Below are positions 16,084 through 24,785 of a DNA stretch of 49,185 nucleotides, in pieces; position 1 is the stretch's first letter, and each line of letters opens with the position of its first letter. A program made the translations under genes and the position numbers. The notes under the pieces are model-generated. The model saw only the letters and a list, made by a program, of their open reading frames with translations, had not been told where the DNA came from and ran no database searches. The DNA comes from an uncultured Mycoplasmatota bacterium (GTDB taxonomy: Bacteria > Bacillota_I > Bacilli_A > RF39 > UBA660), in assembly GCA_946488855.1 (NCBI GenBank), contig CAMLWC010000005.1:1-49185 (forward strand), read 5' to 3'.

Positions 16084-16115
16084 TAAAATTGGTATAATTT
16101 ACCATATTATTGACA
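16068..16115 (-). terminator. Terminator of the sigG-YlmC/YmxH operon
   Basis: TGTCAATAA pairs with TTATTGACA, extended by TGGTA/TACCA across a short internal mismatch, then CTTATTTTTTTTTT. The stop TAA of the PRC-barrel gene (16107-16109) is inside the 5' arm. Confidence 0.85.
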
Positions 16116-16328
16116 ACTTACAATAATAGCATCATCACCGATTGTTTTTATTTGACTCCATTTAATTTCTACTTCATCTTTTGAAGTAAACATTGAAATT
16201 AAAAATTTTGTTTTTTCAACAATTAAATATTTTATTGTCCCATTTTCTATTACTACATCTATAATATTACCTATTAATTTGCCATCAGTAGTTATTATAT
16301 TTTTTGATTGTAAATCGCTTAACCGCAT
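16107..16328 (-). CDS. PRC-barrel protein, YlmC/YmxH sporulation family
   Basis: A 73-residue single PRC-barrel domain: MRLSDLQSKNIITTDGKLIG, then IIDVVIENGTIKYLIVEK and EVEIKWSQIKTIGDDAIIV. YlmC/YmxH proteins are small proteins common in endospore formers; ylmC follows sigG in B. subtilis, and here the gene also follows sigG by 25 bases. The family is annotated as sporulation-associated but its molecular role is not established. Confidence 0.88.
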   Translation of the reverse strand: MRLSDLQSKNIITTDGKLIGNIIDVVIENGTIKYLIVEKTKFLISMFTSKDEVEIKWSQIKTIGDDAIIVSCQ

Positions 16329-16353
16329 TTATACCACCTATTAAAATTTATGA

Positions 16354-17127
16354 TTATTTTAATGTTTTTTTCATATTATCCAAACAATTTTTTTCTATTC
16401 TAGATATTTGAGCTTGTGATATACCAATTTCTTCTGATAATTCCATTTGCGTAATACCTTCAAAATATCTTTTATAAATTATATATTTTTCCTTTTCTTT
16501 TAAGTTATTTATAGCTTCTCTTAACATAATACTCATATCTTGACCAATTTTATCCTTTTTATCAGCTATTTGTTCTTCTAAATATATAGTATCACCACCA
16601 TCACTATAGATTGGTTCAGACATACTAACTGCATCTTTAACTGCTTCAAAAGCTTGAATAACATCTAACTCTTCTAATTCTAAAACATCAGCTATTTCTT
16701 TTATAGATGGTTCCCTATTTAATTTATTAGTTAATTCTTCTTTAGCTTTTAATCCTTTATATGCAATATCTTTCAAATTTCTTGTTACTCTTAAAGAACT
16801 GTTATCTCTTAAATATCTTTTAATTTCTCCTAATATCATTGGTACTGCATAAGTCGAAAACTTAACCTCATGAGATAAATCAAAATTATCGATTGCTTTA
16901 ATTAAACCAACACAACCAACTTGAAATAAATCATCTAAATTATCTGTTCTGTTATTGTACTTTCTTAAAATAGATAAAACTAATTTTAAATTACCATTAA
17001 TCAAATCTTCTTTTGCTAGCTTATTACCATTTTGATACTTTTTAAACAAATCAATCATTTCTTCATTACTTAAAACTTTAATATTCGCAGTATTCACGCC
17101 ACATATTTCAACTCTATGACGTGCCAT
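16354..17127 (-). CDS. sigG: RNA polymerase sporulation sigma factor SigG
   Basis: A 257-residue late forespore sigma factor. It shares long identities with B. subtilis SigG: the N-terminal KVEICGV-like start (here RVEICGVNTANIKVLSNEEM), LVNGNLRLVLS-type region 1, DDLFQVGCVGLIKAIDNFDL, KFSTYAVPMILGEIKRYLRD, NPIRVSRSLRD-like region 3, and region 4 ending TQMELSEEIGISQAQISRIE. The VEICGV start and GDD region separate it from SigF. It drives spore-protective genes in the engulfed forespore. Its Shine-Dalgarno lies in a long hairpin (17132-17173). The upstream gene is an aminopeptidase rather than sigE. Confidence 0.93.
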   Translation of the reverse strand: MARHRVEICGVNTANIKVLSNEEMIDLFKKYQNGNKLAKEDLINGNLKLVLSILRKYNNRTDNLDDLFQVGCVGLIKAIDNFDLSHEVKFSTYAVPMILGEIKRYLRDNSSLRVTRNLKDIAYKGLKAKEELTNKLNREPSIKEIADVLELEELDVIQAFEAVKDAVSMSEPIYSDGGDTIYLEEQIADKKDKIGQDMSIMLREAINNLKEKEKYIIYKRYFEGITQMELSEEIGISQAQISRIEKNCLDNMKKTLK

Positions 17128-17131
17128 ATAA

Positions 17132-17173
17132 AAAATCTCCTTTCATATCAATTATGATATAAAAAGAGATTTT
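17132..17173 (-). promoter_or_regulatory. Hairpin that buries the sigG ribosome-binding site
   Basis: On the minus strand a 19-base arm from AAAATCTC through TATATCA pairs completely (two G-U pairs) with TGATATGAAAGGAGATTTT around the loop TAAT. AAAGGAG, the sigG Shine-Dalgarno, is in the 3' arm with 9 bases to the ATG. The run of five T residues at the end means it could also act as a terminator for the upstream aminopeptidase gene. B. subtilis sigG is known to carry a leader hairpin that limits its translation. Confidence 0.8.
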
Positions 17174-17180
17174 TAATTCA

Positions 17181-18338
17181 TTATTTTATAAAATTACCAT
17201 CAAATATTAATTCTTCATCACCATATATTTTTAAATCAGAAGTACCAATCATAAAATCAACATGAGTACTACTTTTATTAACTATATCAAAATTAGGTTC
17301 TTTAATACATTCTAAATAACTTGAACCTAAAGCTAAGTGGCAAGCAGCATTTTCATCATATAAAGTTTCATAAAAAACTAAATTAGATTTTGATATTGGC
17401 GAATCATAATCAACTAAAGCTACTTCTCCTAAATACTTAGAATTTTCATCAGTTTCAATAATTTGCCTTAAAATATCATTACCTTTTTTAGCATCAAAAT
17501 TAACAACTTCACCATCTTTAAACTCTAAATAAAAATCTTCAATTAAACTACCATTATATACTAATGGTTTAGAACTATAAACTATTCCATTAACTCCATA
17601 TTTGTAAGGTGATGTAAATATTTCTTCAGTTGGCATATTCGCAATCGTAGGAGTACCATTTATAATAGTATTACCTCCAGCCCAAATATGATCTTTAGGG
17701 AGTTCTATTGTTAAATTAGTTCCTAAACTATTTTTAAAAGTTAATTTTTTATATTGCTTATTATTCATAAATTCTGATTTTTTACTATTTAATTTAATCT
17801 TATTATCCCATTCTTTAATTGGATCATTTTTATCGACTAAACACATTTTATAAATAATATTCCATAATTTATTTACATTATCATCTTCATTTGGAAATAA
17901 CTTATCAGCCCATGTTTTAGTTACAACAGATGCAATACACCATACTATCTCATTTTTTAATTGTCTATCCTTATATATTGGTTTAGTTTCTCTTACCAAT
18001 TTAGCACTTAAATCTAATTTATCACTACTTATACCACTAAAATCTTCATAAGCGTATAACATTAAAAAACAAGCATCTTTTTTAGCATATTCATCAAATA
18101 TTGATTTATTAAAAAAAGGACTATTTTTTAAATCTTCTTCACTTAAATTTTTTAATTGTAATTTTTTTAATTCTTCATCTTCAAAATCAATATATATATC
18201 TTTAACACCAATTCCATAAGATTTTTTGATTAATATTCTAACAAAATCATAAGCTTCAATCGGACAAGATATTAATAATGGTTGATTTGTTATATTTAAA
18301 CATCTTTTTAATAATAATTCTGCATACTTCTCTTGCAT
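17181..18338 (-). CDS. M29 family aminopeptidase (AmpS/PepS-like)
   Basis: A 385-residue cytoplasmic metallo-aminopeptidase. Likely metal ligands of family M29 are present in order: the MPTEEIFT glutamates (near 247-250), GEVALVD, ACHLALGSSY and THVDFMIG. These enzymes remove N-terminal residues from peptides. ATG at 18338 has GGAGAG upstream and a TATAAT box about 20 bases further. It is followed by the sigG hairpin, so sigG may be partly read through from it. Confidence 0.85.
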   Translation of the reverse strand: MQEKYAELLLKRCLNITNQPLLISCPIEAYDFVRILIKKSYGIGVKDIYIDFEDEELKKLQLKNLSEEDLKNSPFFNKSIFDEYAKKDACFLMLYAYEDFSGISSDKLDLSAKLVRETKPIYKDRQLKNEIVWCIASVVTKTWADKLFPNEDDNVNKLWNIIYKMCLVDKNDPIKEWDNKIKLNSKKSEFMNNKQYKKLTFKNSLGTNLTIELPKDHIWAGGNTIINGTPTIANMPTEEIFTSPYKYGVNGIVYSSKPLVYNGSLIEDFYLEFKDGEVVNFDAKKGNDILRQIIETDENSKYLGEVALVDYDSPISKSNLVFYETLYDENAACHLALGSSYLECIKEPNFDIVNKSSTHVDFMIGTSDLKIYGDEELIFDGNFIK

Positions 18339-18420
18339 TTTATCACTCTCCTATATCTATTATATCCCAAAATGATACATTTTAATTATTTTTTTAATAT
18401 ACTTAATTAGGTGATGAATT

Positions 18421-18900
18421 ATGTACAAATCAAATTTACCGTATCCAGATATTAAAGTTGAAAAAGAAAATATCGAATATGCCGAATTATTATCATATCC
18501 ATATGTAGGATTAGTTAGTGAAGATACTGCTACTCATCTATATATGTATCAATCATTTATTTTAGATGGTGAAATAAGTAATATATTAGAAAAAATTGCT
18601 ATAGTTGAAATGCATCATTTAGAATTATTAGCAAAAACAATTAAACTATTAGGTTTGAATCCAGAATATAAAGTAAATGATATTTATTGGAATGCTAATT
18701 ATGTTAATTATAATAATAATTTAAAAGATATATTAAAAATAAACATTGAAGCAGAAACATTAGCAATTAAAAACTATAAAAACTTAATTAAAGTAATAGA
18801 TGATAAATATGTTAAAGAATTACTAAGAAGAATTATTATTGACGAAGAAATACATTTACAAATATTTAAAAATTTATATGAAAAAAATAGTCAGCAATGA
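18421..18900 (+). CDS. Ferritin-like/rubrerythrin-type four-helix protein
   Basis: A 159-residue helical protein. Candidate di-iron ligands come in the usual spacing: E near 34 (VSEDTATHLYMYQ region), EMHHLE near 61-66, EAETLAIKNY near 111-115 and DEEIHLQIF near 141-149. The layout resembles ferritin-like proteins of spore formers (related to Mn-catalase/CotJC-type proteins). It may handle iron or peroxide; localisation is unknown. It is the only plus-strand gene in the first 37 kb. AGGTGATGAATT precedes the ATG. Its last codons and stop form part of a bidirectional terminator. Confidence 0.7.
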   Translation: MYKSNLPYPDIKVEKENIEYAELLSYPYVGLVSEDTATHLYMYQSFILDGEISNILEKIAIVEMHHLELLAKTIKLLGLNPEYKVNDIYWNANYVNYNNNLKDILKINIEAETLAIKNYKNLIKVIDDKYVKELLRRIIIDEEIHLQIFKNLYEKNSQQ

Positions 18901-18910
18901 CTATTTATTT
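18885..18910. terminator. Bidirectional terminator (ferritin-like gene and tRNA-Met)
   Basis: AAATAGTCA-GCAA-TGACTATTT is a perfect 9-bp stem with a GCAA tetraloop. TTTTTA follows on the plus strand and TTTT on the minus strand. The TGA stop (18898-18900) starts the 3' arm. It ends the plus-strand gene and the minus-strand tRNA-Met. Confidence 0.9.
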
Positions 18911-18915
18911 TTATA

Positions 18916-18992
18916 TGGTAGCGAGAGGGGGATTCGAACCCTCGACCTACTGGGTATGAACCAGGTGCTCTAGCCAACTGAGCTATCTCGCC
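18916..18992 (-). tRNA. tRNA-Met (elongator, anticodon CAT)
   Basis: A 77-base cloverleaf with acceptor GGCGAGA and TCTCGCT, discriminator A and encoded CCA. The loop TTCATAC gives CAT. The body resembles Bacillus elongator tRNA-Met (GGCG..., CCTGGTTCATACCCAG) rather than initiator (which begins CGCGG) or tRNA-Ile2 (loop CTCATAA). Confidence 0.9.
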
Positions 18993-19009
18993 AAAAATTG
19001 AACAATATA

Positions 19010-19038
19010 ATAATATCATATTAATTCAATTTTGACAA
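19010..19038 (-). promoter_or_regulatory. Promoter of tRNA-Met
   Basis: TTGTCA (19033-19038), 17-base spacer, TATTAT (19010-19015), ending 17 bases before the tRNA 5' end. Confidence 0.8.
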
Positions 19039-19043
19039 TAGTT

Positions 19044-19871
19044 TTATAAATTTTTTTCATAATTTTTTAAAACATTAGAAAGCAACATTGCTACAGTCAT
19101 TGGCCCTACTCCACCAGGAACAGGTGTTATGTAAGATGCTATATCTTTAATATTATTGAAATCAACATCCCCATATAATTTACCATCTACTCTATTCATT
19201 CCTACATCTATTACAATAGAATTTTCTTTAACCATATCTTTAGTTATCAAATCTTTTTTACCAACTGCACTTATTAATATATCAGCTTGTTTAGTAAAAT
19301 TACTTAAATTTTTTGTTTTAGAATGACAAATTGTAACAGTTGCACCATTTTGTAATAGCAACATTGCAAGTGGTTTACCTACTAAATTTGATTTTCCAAC
19401 TACAACAGCATGTTTTCCTTCAATATCAATATTATATTCTTTTAATAAATTCATAATTCCTAAAGGTGTACAAGGAACTAAATTATTATAATTTTTAAAT
19501 AACATTCCCATATTAATATCTGTTAATCCATCAACATCTTTATTTTTATTTATTAAATTTAATAATCTATATGTATCAAATGTTTTAGGAATTGGTAATT
19601 GAATCAATATACCATTTACATAGTTGTCATTATTTAATTCTATTATCTTATTAATTATTTCTTGCTCTAAAGCATCTTCTTCAAATTTAATATGAATAAA
19701 ATTTATTCCTACATTTTCACAAGCTTTAGCTTTAGTTTTGATATATATATTACTAGCTTCATCATTACCAATTTGAATAACAGCTAAAGTAGGTTTAATT
19801 AGATAATTTTTTGTTTTTAATTTAATTTCTTCTTTGATTTTATCACTTAATGCTTTTCCATCTAATAACAT
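19044..19871 (-). CDS. folD: Bifunctional methylenetetrahydrofolate dehydrogenase/cyclohydrolase
   Basis: A 275-residue one-carbon enzyme that interconverts 5,10-methylene-, methenyl- and 10-formyl-tetrahydrofolate. It has the catalytic YIKTKAKACENVGI region (Tyr and Lys), GILIQLPIP, the VVGKSNLVGKPLAMLLL Rossmann turn, ATVTICHSKT and the C-terminal PVPGGVGPMTVAMLL. It starts 1 base after glyA, its pathway partner; GGAGGG is upstream. Confidence 0.96.
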   Translation of the reverse strand: MLLDGKALSDKIKEEIKLKTKNYLIKPTLAVIQIGNDEASNIYIKTKAKACENVGINFIHIKFEEDALEQEIINKIIELNNDNYVNGILIQLPIPKTFDTYRLLNLINKNKDVDGLTDINMGMLFKNYNNLVPCTPLGIMNLLKEYNIDIEGKHAVVVGKSNLVGKPLAMLLLQNGATVTICHSKTKNLSNFTKQADILISAVGKKDLITKDMVKENSIVIDVGMNRVDGKLYGDVDFNNIKDIASYITPVPGGVGPMTVAMLLSNVLKNYEKNL

Positions 19872-19872
19872 A

Positions 19873-21081
19873 TTATCCCTCCAATGGATATTTATCAGTT
19901 ATTTTTTTAACTCTTAATTTTAATTGTTCTTTATCTTTACCATTTAAGGCATCAACTATAATATTTCCTATTTCAGCAAATTCTTCCTCTTTTAATCCTC
20001 TAGTAGTCATAGCAGGACTTCCTAATCTTATACCACTAGTCTTAAAAGGTGATTCTTTATCAAATGGAATAGTATTCTTATTAACTGTAATATTAACTTC
20101 ATCTAATAATGTTTCAGCTTCTTTACCTGTCATATTTAAGCTAGTAACATCAACTAAAATTAAATGATTATCAGTACCACCAGATACTATTCTTAATCCA
20201 TTATCACTTAATACTTTAGATAATGCTTTAATATTTTTTAAAATTTGTTCTTGATATGTTTTAAATGAAGGTTGTAATGCTTCATAAAAACATTGTGCTT
20301 TTGCAGCAATAACATGCATAAGTGGTCCGCCTTGAATACCTGGAAAAATAATCTTATTTATTTTTTTAATAATTTCTTCATTATTAGTTAAAATAATACC
20401 TCCTCTTGGACCTCTTAATGTTTTATGAGTAGTTGAAGTTACAACGTCAGCATAAGGAATTGGTGATGGATGTAACCCTGTTGCTACTAAACCAGCAATA
20501 TGAGCCATATCAACCATCAAATAAGCTCCAACTTTATCAGCAATTTCTCTAAATCTTTTAAAATCTATTATTCTTGAATAAGCCGAAGCACCTGCTATAA
20601 TCATTTTTGGTTTTGTTTCAATAGCTAATTTTTCTAATTTATCATAATCAATCATTTCAGTTTCAGGATCAACATCATAACTAATTATTTCATATTCTAA
20701 GCCACTAAAATTGATTGGATGACCATGAGTTAAATGACCTCCATGTGACAAATTCATTCCCATTACTTTGTCACCAATATTTAATAATGCTTTATATACT
20801 GCCATATTTGCACTGCTTCCAGAATGTGGTTGAACATTAGCATATTTGCAATTAAATAATTTTGTTACATAATTAATGGCTAAATCTTCAACTGTATCAA
20901 CATTAACACAACCACCATAATATCTTTTACCAGAATATCCTTCAGCATATTTATTAGTAAATATGCTTCCTTGTAAATTTAATACATCTTTTGAAACATA
21001 ATTTTCTGATGCAATTAATTCAATATTATTTTGTTGTCTTTCTTTTTCTTTTTCTAAAGCTTCTTTTATTTTTATGTCCAT
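19873..21081 (-). CDS. glyA: Serine hydroxymethyltransferase
   Basis: A 402-residue PLP enzyme converting serine and tetrahydrofolate to glycine and methylene-THF. Conserved stretches are [41 protein letters not shown] and the PLP lysine in [16 protein letters not shown]. The PLP-contacting [10 protein letters not shown] is intact. It leads the glyA-folD operon, with a promoter that overlaps the rpoC terminator. Confidence 0.97.
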   Translation of the reverse strand: MDIKIKEALEKEKERQQNNIELIASENYVSKDVLNLQGSIFTNKYAEGYSGKRYYGGCVNVDTVEDLAINYVTKLFNCKYANVQPHSGSSANMAVYKALLNIGDKVMGMNLSHGGHLTHGHPINFSGLEYEIISYDVDPETEMIDYDKLEKLAIETKPKMIIAGASAYSRIIDFKRFREIADKVGAYLMVDMAHIAGLVATGLHPSPIPYADVVTSTTHKTLRGPRGGIILTNNEEIIKKINKIIFPGIQGGPLMHVIAAKAQCFYEALQPSFKTYQEQILKNIKALSKVLSDNGLRIVSGGTDNHLILVDVTSLNMTGKEAETLLDEVNITVNKNTIPFDKESPFKTSGIRLGSPAMTTRGLKEEEFAEIGNIIVDALNGKDKEQLKLRVKKITDKYPLEG

Positions 21082-21105
21082 TCAAATCATCTCCTCTTAT
21101 AGTAT

Positions 21106-21134
21106 ATCATAATATAGAAAAAAACTCTATTCAA
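21106..21134 (-). promoter_or_regulatory. Promoter of glyA-folD
   Basis: TTGAAT (21129-21134), 17-base spacer, TATGAT (21106-21111). The -35 lies in the 3' half of the rpoC terminator. A second possible -10, TATACT, is 5 bases downstream. Confidence 0.65.
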
Positions 21135-21149
21135 ATGAATAAAGTTTTT
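21117..21149 (-). terminator. Terminator of rpoBC
   Basis: AAAAAAACTTTATTC pairs with GAATAGAGTTTTTTT around ATTT; it is directly after the rpoC TAA (21150-21152). Confidence 0.85.
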
Positions 21150-24100
21150 TTAATCCATTAATTCTTGTTCTAAAGCTTCTAATGGTTCATCATCAACATA
21201 AGGTATTTCTAAATCATAATTAGATTTACGATATTTTTTAGCACCAGTACCAGCTGGGATTAATTTACCAATTATAACATTTTCTTTTAGACCATTTAAT
21301 TCATCTACTCTACCATGAATTGCAGCATCAGTTAAAATTCTTGTTGTTTCTTGGAATGATGCAGCAGATAAGAATGAATCAGTTTCCAAACTTGCTTTAG
21401 TAATACCTAATAATACTGGTCTACCTAAAGCAGGAGTTTTTCCTTCAAGAATTAATTTTTTGTTAGTATCAGCAAAATGATTTATATTAACCATAGTACC
21501 TGGTAAATAATATGAATCACCTGATGAAATAATTTTAATTTTAGAAATCATACGTTTAGCAATAATTTCAACGTGCTTATCAGAAATACTAACACCTTGT
21601 GATTGATAAACTTTTTGAATTTCTAATAAGATATATTGTTGTACAGTAATAGGGTCGGTAACAACTAACAATTCTTTTGGACTAATAGCTCCAAATGTTA
21701 ATTTATTTCCAGCTTCTACTTCTTGATTTAATTCAACTAATAATTTAGCTCCATAGTTTGTAGTATGAACTTTAGTTTCAGCATCATTAGTAACAGTAAT
21801 TTCATATTTACCATTAGACTCTTCAATCTTAGTAATTTTACCATTAATTTCAGAAATAGTAGCTTTTCCTTTTGGATTACGAGCTTCAAACAATTCTTGA
21901 ACACGAGGTAAACCTTGAGTGATATCGTCTCCAGCAACACCACCAGAGTTGATAGTACGCATTGTTAATTGGGTACCTGGTTCACCAATTGATTGAGCAG
22001 CCATGATACCTACAGCTTCCCCTACTTCAACTATTGATCCAGTTGCTAAGTTACGACCATAACATTTACAGCATACACCATGTTCAGTCTTACAAGTTAA
22101 AACTGTTCTAATAGGTACTTTAGTAATACCAGCTTTAATAATTTTATCAGCTAATTGTTCAGTAATATAAGTATTTCTTTCAGCTATTACATCCTTAGTT
22201 TCAGGGTTAATAACTCTTTTACTTGTATATCTACCAACAATGCGATCTCTTAAACTTTCAATTACTGTATTATTTTTATCATCAATAAATGCTTCAACAA
22301 TAACACCTTCAGTAGTGCCACAGTCATCTTCTTTAACAATCATATCTTGTGATACATCAACTAAACGTCTTGTTAAGTAACCAGCATCAGCTGTTTTTAA
22401 AGCAGTATCAACAGCACCTTTACGAGCACCATGCGTAGCTAAGAAGAATTCTGATACATTTGCACCTTCAGTAAATGATGAGGTGATTGGAATTTCAACT
22501 GCTTCACCGGTTGGTTTCATCATTAATCCACGCATACCAGCCATTTGGTTGTAGTTAGACATATTACCACGAGCACCTGAATCAATCATCATAGAAATAG
22601 AGTTATCTTTATGAGTTTTAATAAATCCCTCTAACTCATTAGCTATTTTATTTTTAGCTTCGTTCCATGTATCAACAACATTTTCATAACGTTCTCTATC
22701 AGTAATTAAACCACGTTTGAATTGTTTATTAATAGTTTCTACTTTTTCTCTTGCTTCTGCTAATACTTCAGGTTTAGTTTTAGATTCGATAATATCCCCA
22801 ATACCAATAGATATACCAGATAATGTTGAATATTTAAATCCTAAATCTTTCATTTTATCAAGCATAACTGAAGTTTCAGTTGTTTGATATCTTTTATATA
22901 TTTGAGCAATTAATTTAGTTAATACTTTTTTGCCAAATGGTTTAATTAATTCCATTTTAGCTATTTCTTCTTTAATATTTTTTCCTCTATCGATGAAAAA
23001 TTTACTTGGTGTAATTTTTTCAATATTTTCATCAGTTCCTTCATTAATGTATTGGAAACTATCAGGGAATATTTCATTAAATAATAATTTACCTGGTGTA
23101 GTAACTAAATATTTATCTAAATATTTATCAGGGAATATTTTATGTTTAAATGATCTAGCTGGAATAGCAATACGAGTATGTAATGTAATTTCTCTTCTTT
23201 CATATGCCATTAAAGCTTCATTATCATTTTTAAATACTCTTCCTTCACCTTTCAAATTAGGTTTTTCAATTGTAATATAATAGTTACCTAAAATCATATC
23301 TTGGCCAGGTGTAACAATTGGTTGTCCATCTTTAGGTGATAAGATGTTATTAGCACCTAACATTAATATTCTTGCTTCTGCTTGAGCCTCATCAGAAATA
23401 GGAACGTGTACTGCCATTTGATCCCCATCAAAATCGGCATTGAATGCAGCACAAACTAATGGATGCAATCTTATACTTCTACCTTCAATTAACTTAGGTT
23501 GGAATGCTTGAATACCTAATCTATGTAATGTTGGAGCACGGTTTAACATAACAGGGTGTTCTTGAATAACTTCTTCAACAATATCCCATACTCTTTCATC
23601 TTGGTTTTCAATCATTTTTTTAGCAGCTTTAATATTTGATGCAATTTCTTTAGTAACTAAGCCATGAATTACATGTGGTTTGAATAATTCTAAAGCCATT
23701 TCTTTAGGGATACCACATTCATACATTTTTAATGATGGTCCTACAACGATAACTGAACGACCAGAATAATCAACACGTTTACCCAATAAGTTTTGTCTAA
23801 ATCTTCCTTGTTTACCTTTTAACATACTAGATAAAGATTTAAGTGGTCTATTACCTGCACCAGTTATATTTCTACCACGTCTGCCATTATCAAATAAAGC
23901 ATCTACAGCTTCTTGAAGCATACGTTTTTCATTTTGAATGATAATTGAAGGAGCACCTAATTCCATCAATTTTTTAAGACGATTATTACGATTTATAACT
24001 CTTCTATATAAATCATTTAAGTCAGATGTAGCAAATCTACCACCATCTAATTGAATCATTGGTCTTAATTCCGGAGGAATAACAGGCAATGCTTCTAATA

Positions 24101-24785
24101 TCATCCATTCAGGTCTATTACCTGATTCTAAGAAAGCATTTAAAACATCTAATCTTTTAATTAATCTTATTCTTTTTTGACTAGTTGAGTCTTTAATACT
24201 TTCAATTTCTTCTTTAATCTTATTTACTTCTTCTTCTAGATTTACTTGTTCTAGTAATTCTTTAATTGCTTCAGCACCCATACCAACTCTAAATGCACTA
24301 CCATATTTTTCATAATATGCACGATATTCTTTATCAGAAATAGTTTGTTTTTTCTCTAAAGGAGCTGGTCCTGGATCTAAAACAACATATGATACGAAAT
24401 ATAAAACTTCTTCTAAGTCTCTAGGTGACATATCTAAAACTAAGCCAATTCTAGATGGTACACCTTTAAAGAACCAAATGTGAGAACAAGGAGTTGCAAG
24501 TTCAATGTGTCCCATTCTTTCTCTTCTTACTTTACTACGAGTAACTTCAACTCCACATCTATCACAAACTATATTTTTATATCTTAATCTTTTATATTTT
24601 CCACATGAACATTCAAAGTCTTTAGTTGGACCGAATATTTTTTCACAAAATAATCCATCTCTTTCTGGTTTTAAAGTACGATAGTTAATTGTTTCAGCTT
24701 TTTTAACTTCACCATAAGACCATGAACGAATTTTTTCAGGAGAAGCTATAGAAATTTTTAATCCTTCAAATTCATTAATATTCAT
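21150..24785 (-). CDS. rpoC: RNA polymerase beta' subunit
   Basis: A 1211-residue catalytic subunit. The N-terminal zinc site is C59, C61, C74, C77 ([20 protein letters not shown]). The catalytic [12 protein letters not shown] is near residues 445-456, and the second zinc site is [13 protein letters not shown] with a further upstream Cys. The trigger-loop region ([20 protein letters not shown]) and [15 protein letters not shown] are conserved. Length is near that of B. subtilis (1199). Its ATG overlaps the rpoB stop as TAATG, with AGGAGG inside the last rpoB codons. Confidence 0.98.
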   Translation of the reverse strand: MNINEFEGLKISIASPEKIRSWSYGEVKKAETINYRTLKPERDGLFCEKIFGPTKDFECSCGKYKRLRYKNIVCDRCGVEVTRSKVRRERMGHIELATPCSHIWFFKGVPSRIGLVLDMSPRDLEEVLYFVSYVVLDPGPAPLEKKQTISDKEYRAYYEKYGSAFRVGMGAEAIKELLEQVNLEEEVNKIKEEIESIKDSTSQKRIRLIKRLDVLNAFLESGNRPEWMILEALPVIPPELRPMIQLDGGRFATSDLNDLYRRVINRNNRLKKLMELGAPSIIIQNEKRMLQEAVDALFDNGRRGRNITGAGNRPLKSLSSMLKGKQGRFRQNLLGKRVDYSGRSVIVVGPSLKMYECGIPKEMALELFKPHVIHGLVTKEIASNIKAAKKMIENQDERVWDIVEEVIQEHPVMLNRAPTLHRLGIQAFQPKLIEGRSIRLHPLVCAAFNADFDGDQMAVHVPISDEAQAEARILMLGANNILSPKDGQPIVTPGQDMILGNYYITIEKPNLKGEGRVFKNDNEALMAYERREITLHTRIAIPARSFKHKIFPDKYLDKYLVTTPGKLLFNEIFPDSFQYINEGTDENIEKITPSKFFIDRGKNIKEEIAKMELIKPFGKKVLTKLIAQIYKRYQTTETSVMLDKMKDLGFKYSTLSGISIGIGDIIESKTKPEVLAEAREKVETINKQFKRGLITDRERYENVVDTWNEAKNKIANELEGFIKTHKDNSISMMIDSGARGNMSNYNQMAGMRGLMMKPTGEAVEIPITSSFTEGANVSEFFLATHGARKGAVDTALKTADAGYLTRRLVDVSQDMIVKEDDCGTTEGVIVEAFIDDKNNTVIESLRDRIVGRYTSKRVINPETKDVIAERNTYITEQLADKIIKAGITKVPIRTVLTCKTEHGVCCKCYGRNLATGSIVEVGEAVGIMAAQSIGEPGTQLTMRTINSGGVAGDDITQGLPRVQELFEARNPKGKATISEINGKITKIEESNGKYEITVTNDAETKVHTTNYGAKLLVELNQEVEAGNKLTFGAISPKELLVVTDPITVQQYILLEIQKVYQSQGVSISDKHVEIIAKRMISKIKIISSGDSYYLPGTMVNINHFADTNKKLILEGKTPALGRPVLLGITKASLETDSFLSAASFQETTRILTDAAIHGRVDELNGLKENVIIGKLIPAGTGAKKYRKSNYDLEIPYVDDEPLEALEQELMD

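Noticed and set aside
18916-18992. Initiator tRNA-Met or tRNA-Ile2
   Set aside because: The acceptor begins GGCG with a 1-72 G-T pair and the loop is TTCATAC, as in elongator tRNA-Met; initiator and Ile2 differ in these positions.
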